From an uncultured Coriobacteriaceae bacterium (GTDB lineage Bacteria; Actinomycetota; Coriobacteriia; Coriobacteriales; Atopobiaceae), in the NCBI GenBank assembly GCA_902786015.1, contig CADAAU010000023.1:1-45138 (forward strand): a stretch of 45,138 nt of DNA. The letters run 5' to 3'. Under the pieces are notes generated by a model that worked only from the letters and a program-made list of their open reading frames with translations, searched no databases and was not told the DNA's origin. The first letter of the stretch is position 1. Every line of letters starts with the position of its first letter. The translations under genes were made by a program, and so were the position numbers. Positions 39,211 to 45,138 of the stretch are shown here, piece by piece.

Positions 39211-40734
39211 ATGATAAAGAAGCTTAAGCGTAACGTCCCGGTACTTGGATTAGTTTTTACCACTGCATCAGCCTTGCTTTCCTTGCTTTTTAGCACGGTG
39301 GGTTATCTTGATTCGACGACTTATGCGAGAATGCAACCGTACCTGTTTGACTGCGGCGTAGATAATATGGGTGTGCTTGTCTGCGCGGCTCTGTTCTTTG
39401 GATGCATGAAGCAGGAGGGGGATGGCGGCAGGACGTTCAGGGCTCTTATCGATATGGTAAGCGCCTGCTTCTTCGTAAACCTGCTCATGTATTTCGTGAT
39501 AGGTGTGCCGGAGCTGCGCATCGCCACGCTCATATGTATCCTGCTCAGTAAGCTGATTGACCTCGTGATGATCCTCTTCTTCTATCGCTACGTGAAGCTA
39601 ACGCTCAATCTGCAAGGCAAGCTTACAACATGGGCTGATAAAGGCATACCCATTCTGATGGGGCTGGAAATCCTAGTAATACTCTCCAATATTTTCTTTC
39701 CGGTTACGTTCCAAATAGATGCGAATGGCATGTACCAGCCTGCGGGAGCCTCTTGGGCGGAAGACATTTACCTTATTGTGGCATCGCTCGTTACGACCAT
39801 ACTCGTAATCAGGAGCGATAGCCCACGCAATCAGAAGGCTGCTGCCCTGACGTTTGTATTCTTGCCGCTCGTCAATTATGCCTTGGTTATGGGGACATTT
39901 GGCAATGCGTCCCAGTACGGCATGGTCCTGATGTCGCTAATCATCATGTACTGCATCATCTTTAACGACAAGAGCACCAAGCTGGCGTCAACGGAGACCG
40001 AGCTCAACATGGCTACACAGATTCAGGCAAGCATGCTTCCCTCGATCTTCCCCGCCTTCCCGACCAGGGACGAGTTCGACCTGTATGCAAAGATGGATCC
40101 TGCGAAGGAGGTAGGAGGCGACTTCTACGACTTCTTTATGATCGATAACGATCACCTTGGTGTCGTAATCGCGGACGTAAGTGGCAAGGGTGTGCCGGCG
40201 GCGCTCTTTATGATGATCTCCAAGACCATTGTCCAGAACTATGCGACGCTTGGAATAAGCCCGGCAGAGACCCTGACCAAGGCGAACGAGGCGCTTTGTG
40301 CTCAGAACAAGATGGACATGTTTGTGACGGTGTGGGTTGGTGTTCTGGAACTGTCGACAGGCAAGATGACCTGTTCGAGTGCGGGGCACGAGTACCCCGT
40401 GATCTATCGTAAGGAGAGCGGAAAGTTCGAGCTGCTTAAGGACAAGCATGGTCTCGTGCTCGGTGTCATGGAGGGCATTCGATACCGTGAGTATGAGCTG
40501 CAGCTCGGAAAGGATGACAAGATCTTTGTCTACACCGACGGTGTGCCGGAAGCGACAAACGCGAGCGGCGAGCTATTCGGCTTCGACAGGACGGTTGAGG
40601 CGCTCAATATCGATGCGCAGGCGAATCCGAAGGAGATCCTCAGAATCGTTCGCGAGTCAGTCGATGCGTTTGTTGGCGAAGCAGAGCAGTTTGACGATCT
40701 GACGATGGTTTGCGTCGAATACAGGGGCGCATAG
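39211..40734 (+). CDS. Membrane PP2C (SpoIIE-type) serine/threonine phosphatase
   Basis: 507 residues; AGGGGAGAGCGG directly before the ATG. Residues about 10-245 hold seven or eight TM helices (LGLVFTTASALLSLLFS, LVCAALFFGCM, FVNLLMYFVIGVP, IPILMGLEILVILSNIFF, DIYLIVASLVTTILVI, MVLMSLIIMYCIIF). A short linker leads to a SpoIIE/PP2C domain (about 265-505): AKEVGGDFYDFFMID, IADVSGKGVPAALFMM, SAGHEYPVIY, FVYTDGVPEATN, QFDDLTMVCVEY. The metal-binding Asp residues are present. The catalytic part is closely similar to that of the 22695-25376 protein, but HAMP and the ATPase domain are absent. It should dephosphorylate a Ser/Thr-phosphorylated partner, typically a STAS-domain protein, under control of a membrane signal; no such partner is nearby. 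Confidence 0.9.
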   Translation: MIKKLKRNVPVLGLVFTTASALLSLLFSTVGYLDSTTYARMQPYLFDCGVDNMGVLVCAALFFGCMKQEGDGGRTFRALIDMVSACFFVNLLMYFVIGVPELRIATLICILLSKLIDLVMILFFYRYVKLTLNLQGKLTTWADKGIPILMGLEILVILSNIFFPVTFQIDANGMYQPAGASWAEDIYLIVASLVTTILVIRSDSPRNQKAAALTFVFLPLVNYALVMGTFGNASQYGMVLMSLIIMYCIIFNDKSTKLASTETELNMATQIQASMLPSIFPAFPTRDEFDLYAKMDPAKEVGGDFYDFFMIDNDHLGVVIADVSGKGVPAALFMMISKTIVQNYATLGISPAETLTKANEALCAQNKMDMFVTVWVGVLELSTGKMTCSSAGHEYPVIYRKESGKFELLKDKHGLVLGVMEGIRYREYELQLGKDDKIFVYTDGVPEATNASGELFGFDRTVEALNIDAQANPKEILRIVRESVDAFVGEAEQFDDLTMVCVEYRGA

Positions 40735-40763
40735 CCGGCGGATTGAAGATTGCCTAATTTCGG

Positions 40764-40802
40764 CGCGCGGCACAAAAGTCTGGGAGAGCTTCGTGCCGCG
40801 CG
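40764..40802. terminator. Hairpin between convergent genes, probable bidirectional terminator
   Basis: Perfect 10-bp stem CGCGCGGCAC / GTGCCGCGCG with a 19-nt loop, between the plus-strand phosphatase stop and the minus-strand YoaK-family stop. Its GGCACAAA...GTGCC plan recalls the GGAAC palindrome family and it may be a diverged member. Confidence 0.55.
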
Positions 40803-40812
40803 TATCTTGTGC

Positions 40813-41514
40813 CTACTCGCTAGCGGTCTTTGGGTTCGCGCTTCGTCTACGTAGTAACGTAATAAAGATTATGGCCACGCCAAGGCACACGATGGGCGGT
40901 ATGACAGCGCTTTTGTTGAGGACGTCACAAACAAGGGTGCCCAAAAGTGCGCCCAGAAGGAACACAAAGATGACGCTCAGGAACTTTGCGGATTGTGCAA
41001 GCATCTGGGGGTCGTGACGTACGGTGCCGGCATACAGTGCGTACACGAATTTCTTTAGATTGCCCGTAGACATGGTGGTGGCGATGGCGTCACCTCTAAA
41101 GGTCGAAAACGCTTCGAACTGCATGGCTGCGACAAAGCTTACGATACAGTTCGCAATCGCGTGGAACTGGGGCTCTTCGGGGATGAACCCCACGATTGCC
41201 AGGCCTATCATCTCGGTGGCGAGCACTGCGCGACGCTTAAGACGCTTGCCGCGGTCTTCGAGCGCGTCTTGAATGGTAAGCGCGGTAAACAACCCGAGTG
41301 CAAAAAAGAAGATGGGCAAAAGAAACTGCAGGTACGTCTCGCGTTCGCGGTGGGCGAGCGCGATGCCAAGCTTTACGATGTTGCCCGTCTGCGCGTTTGC
41401 AAAGACCCCGCCGCGCTCGAAGTATGTGTATGCGTCGAGGTATCCGCCCACTAAGGTGAGCGTATACGCCACGCGCATGCGCTGGTGAGGTAAGAGGGCG
41501 CTTTTGGTCGACAT
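40813..41514 (-). CDS. YoaK/DUF1275-family membrane protein
   Basis: 233 residues from ATG 41514 (AGAGGGGATCA upstream; the longer frame to 41640 has no ribosome site). Six hydrophobic helices and the family hallmarks: LVGGYLDAYTYFERGGVFANAQTGNIV at the N-terminus, and a second, related half with AFSTFRGDAIATTMSTGNLKKF. The repeat of the A-x-T-G-N motif in both halves is typical. Transport or channel function has been suggested for the family but is not established. It stands alone, convergent with the PP2C gene. Confidence 0.88.
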   Translation of the reverse strand: MSTKSALLPHQRMRVAYTLTLVGGYLDAYTYFERGGVFANAQTGNIVKLGIALAHRERETYLQFLLPIFFFALGLFTALTIQDALEDRGKRLKRRAVLATEMIGLAIVGFIPEEPQFHAIANCIVSFVAAMQFEAFSTFRGDAIATTMSTGNLKKFVYALYAGTVRHDPQMLAQSAKFLSVIFVFLLGALLGTLVCDVLNKSAVIPPIVCLGVAIIFITLLRRRSANPKTASE

Positions 41515-41832
41515 TGATCCCCTCTCGTGGTCCGCCGTTGCCGTTGGGGCATCGAAATCCCTACAAGTATGGCACACGCGCACGGTGTGCAGATGACCAG
41601 CTCGGCAATACGGCTGATTTAGGCGATATAAACTGAGCAAAAATGCTTTCGACTTTCAGGAGTTACCCGGAGAGTGCTGCGGCTCCCAACTTAGCACTCC
41701 CGTTCGGGGACCCGTTCCCGCCATATGTTTCCATTCCCCGATAAGTGCGCATCAGAGTATGCGTGTACGTGTATGGTGGAGAACGTGCGTCATTTCGCGG
41801 GCATGCGCCCGCACCAGAATAAAGGAGGCCAT
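41515..41832. other. Divergent intergenic region
   Basis: 318 bp between the YoaK-family and EF-G2 genes. TATAAA at about 41629 is a possible -10 element. GAGTGCT (41672-41678) and AGCACTC (41693-41699) form an inverted repeat with a 14-nt gap that could be a leader hairpin. The open frame upstream of 41833 lacks a ribosome site and is not called. Confidence 0.45.
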
Positions 41833-43896
41833 ATGGCAGCAAAGGAACAGGTAATCAAGAACGTAGTCCTCGTTGGCCAGGGTGGCGTGGGAAAGACCAT
41901 GGTCGCCGAAGCGATGCTGCATCTGTCGGGCAAGACCACCCGTCTGGGCGGACACGCTGGCACCAAGCCGACGCTCGACTATGACACGCAGGAGAGTGCT
42001 CGCGGATTCTCTATTTCCACCACCATGGCTCCCATCGAGTGGAACAAGGCTCGCATCAACATTCTCGATGCTCCTTGCTACCCCGATTTCGTGGGCGACG
42101 CGTATGCGGCGATGAGCGCGGCCGAAACGGCGCTGTTTGTGGTAGACGCCAACGACGGTCCCCAGACCACGACCACGCGCCTGTGGTTTGCCGCCGAGGA
42201 CCTCTCGATTGCTCGCGCGGTCTTTATCAACCGTCTCGACAAGCCCGAGGCTGACTTCGAGAACGCCCTCGAGCTGTGCAAGGAGCGCTTTGGCAATAAC
42301 CTGGGCGCCGTTACCATCCCCATGGGAACCGGCTCCAAGTTTGCCGGCATCATCGATGTCGTGCACATGACCGCCCGTCACCTCGACAAGGGCAAGGTCG
42401 TTGAGGAAGAGATTCCTGCCGAGTATGCTGACGCCGCTGCTGAGGCGCGCGAGACGCTCATCGACCTTATTGCCGAGGCCGACGACGACGTGATGATGGC
42501 CTATCTTGAGGGCGAAGAGGTTACCCAGGAGGACATCGAGGGCTGCCTCGCTACCGCCGTGCGCGAGCGCATCTTTGTTCCCGTATTCGCTGGCGTGGCC
42601 GTCAAGGAGGAGGGCATCATCTCCTTCATGAATGCCGTCGTCGAGTGGTTCCCCACGATGGCCGATTTTGGCCGCATCCCGCTGGTAAACGGCGAGCAGC
42701 TCGACATCGACCCGGACGACGATCGTCCCGTGGTCTTTGTATTCAAGAGTCTCAACGACCCGCAGAACGGTAAGCTCTCGTTCCTCAAGATTCTTTCGGG
42801 CACCATCACGCCGGGTCTCGAGCTCACCAACGCCCGTACGCGCAAGTCGGAGCGTCTGGGTCACCTGTACCTCATGACCGGTCGTGACACCTCCGACATC
42901 AAGGCCGCCGCTGCGGGCGACATCGTGGTCGCTCCCAAGCTCGATGCGCTCACGGGCGATACGCTCTCGGTCACCGGCAAGGTGGAGGCCGCCAAGTTCC
43001 GCTTCCCCAACAGCCTGTATCGCATCGCCATCGAGCCCGACCAGCGTGGCACCGAGGGCAAGCTGTATGCGTTCCTCGAGCGCAGCGCGGACGCCGATCC
43101 CACGCTCAAGGTCGAACGCGACGAGGAAACCGGCCAGACCGTAATCTCTGCGATCGGCGAAGCCCAGGTATCCGTGCTGCTTGAGCGTCTTGAGGACCGT
43201 ACTGGCGTTACGGCGCACACCGTCAAGCTGCGCATTCCGTACCGCGAGACCATCCGCCGTACCGCCACGGGCCATGGTCGTCACAAGAAGCAGACAGGTG
43301 GCTCCGGCCAGTTTGCCGATTGCCGCTTGCGTATCGAGCCGAACCCCGATGCGGGCTACGAGTTCCTCGACGAGGTCGTGGGTGGCGCAATTCCGCGCGG
43401 ATTCATTCCCGCCATCGACAAGGGCGTACAAGAGACCATGAAGGGCGGCGTGCTCGCTGGGTATCCCGTCATCGACGTCAAGGTTGCCGTATACGACGGC
43501 CAGTTCCATCCCGTCGACTCCAACGAGATGGCCTTCAAGACGGCCGCACGCTTGGGCTTCCAGGATGCCGTCAAGCAGGCCGAGGCCGTGCTGCTTGAGC
43601 CCATGGCTCATCTCAAGATTACGGTGCCAGAAAGCTACGCAGGCTCCGTCATGGGCGACATCTCCGCGAGCCGAGGCCGCGTGGAGGGAATGCAAGCGGC
43701 TGGTGCCGGTGAGACAACCGTCGAGGCAACCGTGCCATATGCCGAGGTCACCGACTACGCGACCCGCCTGCGCTCTCTCACGCGTGGTACGGGCGAGTTC
43801 GAGCTCGAGGTAAATGGCTACGAGCAGGTTCCGCACGACGTGCAGCAGCGTCTGGCCCAAGAGTATCAGGACCGTCGCGCCTCTGGCGAGCGCTAG
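41833..43896 (+). CDS. Elongation factor G-like GTPase (EF-G2 type)
   Basis: 687 residues from ATG 41833, AAAGGAGG 4 nt upstream. Five-domain EF-G layout: G domain (about 1-270), domain II (about 285-370; FVFKSLNDPQNGKLSFLKI), III (about 385-465), IV (about 465-590; GGSGQFADCRLRIEP, GGAIPRGFIPAIDKG) and V (about 590-675; LEPMAHLKITVPESYAG, SRGRVEGMQ). The P-loop reads GQGGVGKT instead of the canonical A-H-I-D-A-G-K-T, the switch-II region DAPCYPDFVGD instead of D-T-P-G-H-V-D-F, and the base-recognition motif NRLDK. These changes mark the EF-G2/EF-G-like subfamily of actinobacteria rather than the main translocase. The role is not firmly known; it may act in ribosome recycling or stress. Confidence 0.92.
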   Translation: MAAKEQVIKNVVLVGQGGVGKTMVAEAMLHLSGKTTRLGGHAGTKPTLDYDTQESARGFSISTTMAPIEWNKARINILDAPCYPDFVGDAYAAMSAAETALFVVDANDGPQTTTTRLWFAAEDLSIARAVFINRLDKPEADFENALELCKERFGNNLGAVTIPMGTGSKFAGIIDVVHMTARHLDKGKVVEEEIPAEYADAAAEARETLIDLIAEADDDVMMAYLEGEEVTQEDIEGCLATAVRERIFVPVFAGVAVKEEGIISFMNAVVEWFPTMADFGRIPLVNGEQLDIDPDDDRPVVFVFKSLNDPQNGKLSFLKILSGTITPGLELTNARTRKSERLGHLYLMTGRDTSDIKAAAAGDIVVAPKLDALTGDTLSVTGKVEAAKFRFPNSLYRIAIEPDQRGTEGKLYAFLERSADADPTLKVERDEETGQTVISAIGEAQVSVLLERLEDRTGVTAHTVKLRIPYRETIRRTATGHGRHKKQTGGSGQFADCRLRIEPNPDAGYEFLDEVVGGAIPRGFIPAIDKGVQETMKGGVLAGYPVIDVKVAVYDGQFHPVDSNEMAFKTAARLGFQDAVKQAEAVLLEPMAHLKITVPESYAGSVMGDISASRGRVEGMQAAGAGETTVEATVPYAEVTDYATRLRSLTRGTGEFELEVNGYEQVPHDVQQRLAQEYQDRRASGER

Positions 43897-43931
43897 GCCC
43901 ACACACATACGCAAGTCCAGCAGGGTGATGA

Positions 43932-44028
43932 GTGGAACGGAGCTCCCGGGGAGTTAGTGCCGCGATTCGGTGTCGGGCCCGCTACGGGCTTGCGCCGCAG
44001 CGCAAATTCCCCGGGAGCTCCGTTCCAC
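43932..44028. repeat. 97-bp long-hairpin element, copy 1 (MITE-like)
   Basis: Outer arms GTGGAACGGAGCTCCCGGGG (43932-43951, perfect inverse at 44009-44028) plus one more pair. An inner hairpin GCCCG-CTA-CGGGC lies at 43977-43989. Length and plan equal those of 44982-45078, and the right flanks are also similar. It lies between EF-G2 and rubrerythrin. Confidence 0.85.
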
Positions 44029-44188
44029 GGCTGGCCGATATGCCGAGGTCGGTATCGTGGAGGGGTCGTGGTTTGATTGGCTGCGGAAGCGCTGAGACCA
44101 CAATGTGGGTACAGTAAACTTGTGTATACGTTGATTTGCGATTAACCGCAGGCAACGGACGTTTGTTGAACGTGAGAGGAGAAGCACC

Positions 44189-44734
44189 ATGGCAGTCGAT
44201 TTCGAGAACTCGCAAACAAAGAAGAACCTCGAGACCGCCTTTGCAGGCGAGTCCCAGGCCCATACCAAGTATCTGTACTACGCGAGCCGTGCAAAGAAGG
44301 ACGGTTACGTGCAAATCTCCGATATCTTTGCCGAGACCGCGCGCAACGAGAAGGAGCACGCAAAGCTCTGGTTTAAGTACCTGCATGGCGACGAGGTGCC
44401 CGACACCATCACCAACCTCAAGGATGCCGCAGCAGGCGAGAACTACGAGTGGACCGACATGTACGCTGGCTTCGCGCAGACTGCGGAGGAAGAAGGCTTC
44501 ACGGCCATCGCCGCAAAGATGAGGCTCGTCGCCGACATCGAGAAAGCCCACGAGGAGCGCTACCTCAAGCTGGCCGAGCGCATCGAGAAGGGCGAGGTCT
44601 TTGAGCGCGAGGGCGTAAAGATATGGAAGTGCCTCAACTGCGGCCATCTGCACGTTGGGCCTGAGGCTCCCAAGGTCTGCCCGGCATGCAACCACCCCCA
44701 GTCCTACTTCGAGGAGCAGGTCGTCAACTACTAA
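44189..44734 (+). CDS. rbr: Rubrerythrin
   Basis: 181 residues. N-terminal ferritin-like four-helix domain with the diiron ligands in [25 protein letters not shown] and [10 protein letters not shown], followed by a C-terminal rubredoxin domain with two Cys pairs, CLNCG and CPAC, in the KCLNCGHLH...[14 protein letters not shown] arrangement. It reduces hydrogen peroxide using electrons from NADH-linked carriers, protecting oxygen-sensitive enzymes such as the PFOR in this window. Cytoplasmic. GAGAGGAGAAG just before the ATG fixes the start. Single-gene unit between two long-hairpin elements; the plus-strand terminator is not obvious, and the hairpin after it has its T-run on the opposite strand. 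Confidence 0.96.
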   Translation: MAVDFENSQTKKNLETAFAGESQAHTKYLYYASRAKKDGYVQISDIFAETARNEKEHAKLWFKYLHGDEVPDTITNLKDAAAGENYEWTDMYAGFAQTAEEEGFTAIAAKMRLVADIEKAHEERYLKLAERIEKGEVFEREGVKIWKCLNCGHLHVGPEAPKVCPACNHPQSYFEEQVVNY

Positions 44735-44756
44735 GCGGCAAAACGTCAGACTTTAC

Positions 44757-44796
44757 CAAGAAAAGCAGGCCAGTCGAAAGAATCGGCTGGCCTGCT
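44757..44796 (-). terminator. Intrinsic terminator of tRNA-Lys
   Basis: On the minus strand AGCAGGCCAG pairs with CTGGCCTGCT around a 13-nt loop and is followed by TTTTCTT. It begins 9 bp past the tRNA 3' end. It may also serve the convergent rubrerythrin gene. Confidence 0.8.
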
Positions 44797-44805
44797 CGCT
44801 TGCAA

Positions 44806-44881
44806 TGGTGGGCCGTCAGGGTCTCGAACCCTGGACCTTGAGATTAAAAGTCTCCTGCTCTGCCTACTGAGCTAACGGCCC
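44806..44881 (-). tRNA. tRNA-Lys (anticodon UUU)
   Basis: 76 nt including an encoded CCA. Acceptor GGGCCGT pairs with ACGGCCC. D-arm AGCTCAGTAGGCAGAGC. Anticodon stem GGAGA / TCTCA-type with loop CTTTTAA, giving anticodon TTT. T-arm CAGGG-TTCGAGA-CCCTG. All arms fold normally. Confidence 0.97.
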
Positions 44882-44890
44882 GCGAAAATC

Positions 44891-44896
44891 ATTCTA
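44891..44896 (-). promoter_or_regulatory. Candidate -10 box of tRNA-Lys
   Basis: TAGAAT on the minus strand, 9 bp before the tRNA 5' end. A weak TCAACA lies 17 bp further upstream. Confidence 0.5.
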
Positions 44897-44981
44897 GCAC
44901 TTTCTGCGCGACATGTTGATGACAAGCAAAGGAGTATTCCCTTGCCTACCGTCCGACCAGGCAGTGAGTGGAAGGGGGTGC

Positions 44982-45078
44982 GTGGAACGGGGCTCCCGGG
45001 GAGCTAGTTCCGCGCATCATGGTCAAGCCCGCGACGGGCCTGCTCCGCGGAACAAGCTCCCCGGGAGCCCCGTTCCAC
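44982..45078. repeat. 97-bp long-hairpin element, copy 2 (MITE-like)
   Basis: 34-nt arms (44981-45014 and 45046-45079) are inverse-complementary at 33 of 34 positions, starting CGTGGAACGGGGCTCCCGGG. The apical part holds an inner hairpin GCCCG-CGA-CGGGC. Same length, plan and right flank as 43932-44028. It lies downstream of tRNA-Lys in the last 160 bp of the window, which otherwise show no gene. Confidence 0.88.
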
Positions 45079-45138
45079 GACTGGTCCGTATACCGTGGTT
45101 GCTATCCGCTCTTGCGGGGTATAGTCGCCCTCACATCG

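Noticed and set aside
41672..41699. GAGTGCT...TTAGCACTC before EF-G2 as a CIRCE (HrcA) operator
   Set aside because: The half sites are in the reverse order and the spacer is 14 nt instead of 9, so it does not fit CIRCE; at most it is a hairpin.
41752..43914. 720-codon open frame opposite EF-G2
   Set aside because: Same cause as the nifJ shadow; the sense product is an intact EF-G-like GTPase.

Overview
The window looks like chromosomal DNA of an anaerobic actinobacterium, most likely a member of the Coriobacteriia (Collinsella/Olsenella-type). This is inferred from a moderately high GC content by eye, a one-chain pyruvate:ferredoxin oxidoreductase, rubrerythrin, an actinobacterial-type second EF-G, and a mix of membrane GGDEF/EAL/HD-GYP proteins with InlB-type repeat surface proteins. 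No rRNA, CRISPR array, complete insertion sequence or phage module is visible.

Layout. 1-3310 (minus): a secreted PI-PLC-like protein with a beta-helix and InlB B-repeats. A deletion/frameshift near 511 cuts the reading frame, and the repeats continue in another frame to the left edge. 3610-6629: a MupG-family protein, a membrane cytochrome-like DUF4405 protein overlapping a MerR regulator, and a DUF4160 gene overlapping a small partner. 6853-9274: three odd genes, namely a low-complexity protein with a tetrapeptide repeat, a catalytically degenerate EAL protein, and a duplicated-helix protein with an acidic tail. 9383-14602: a carboxylesterase, a VOC protein, a fucosyltransferase-like protein and an HxxxDG acyltransferase.

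15007-25376 is a signalling island. Four genes on the minus strand encode an HD-GYP sensor, a histidine-kinase-like protein that has lost its phospho-acceptor His, a membrane diguanylate cyclase, and a PAS-PAS-GGDEF-REC-GGDEF* protein. They diverge from a plus-strand membrane PP2C phosphatase fused to an RsbW-like ATPase domain. 25596-29120 is nifJ. 29300-32778 holds a small class-IV-aminotransferase-like protein, then a glycosyltransferase translationally coupled to a LytS-type kinase. 32911-33905 holds a collapsed DUF4143-type ATPase gene preceded by three exact 23-bp-spaced repeats and bracketed by a 39-bp direct repeat. 34032-40734 resumes signalling: a 1040-residue REC-GGDEF*-EAL-membrane-GGDEF protein, a membrane GDPD phosphodiesterase, and a second PP2C phosphatase. 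40813-44881 holds a YoaK-type membrane protein, EF-G2, rubrerythrin and tRNA-Lys(UUU).

Taken together, the window carries enzymes to make c-di-GMP (three GGDEF domains with intact motifs), enzymes to break it down (one intact EAL, one intact HD-GYP), and several domains that kept the fold but lost catalytic residues. It also has two phosphatases of the SpoIIE partner-switch type with no STAS partner nearby. Intergenic DNA is rich in palindromes of at least two families. The most striking are two 97-bp long-hairpin elements in the same orientation on either side of rubrerythrin and tRNA-Lys.
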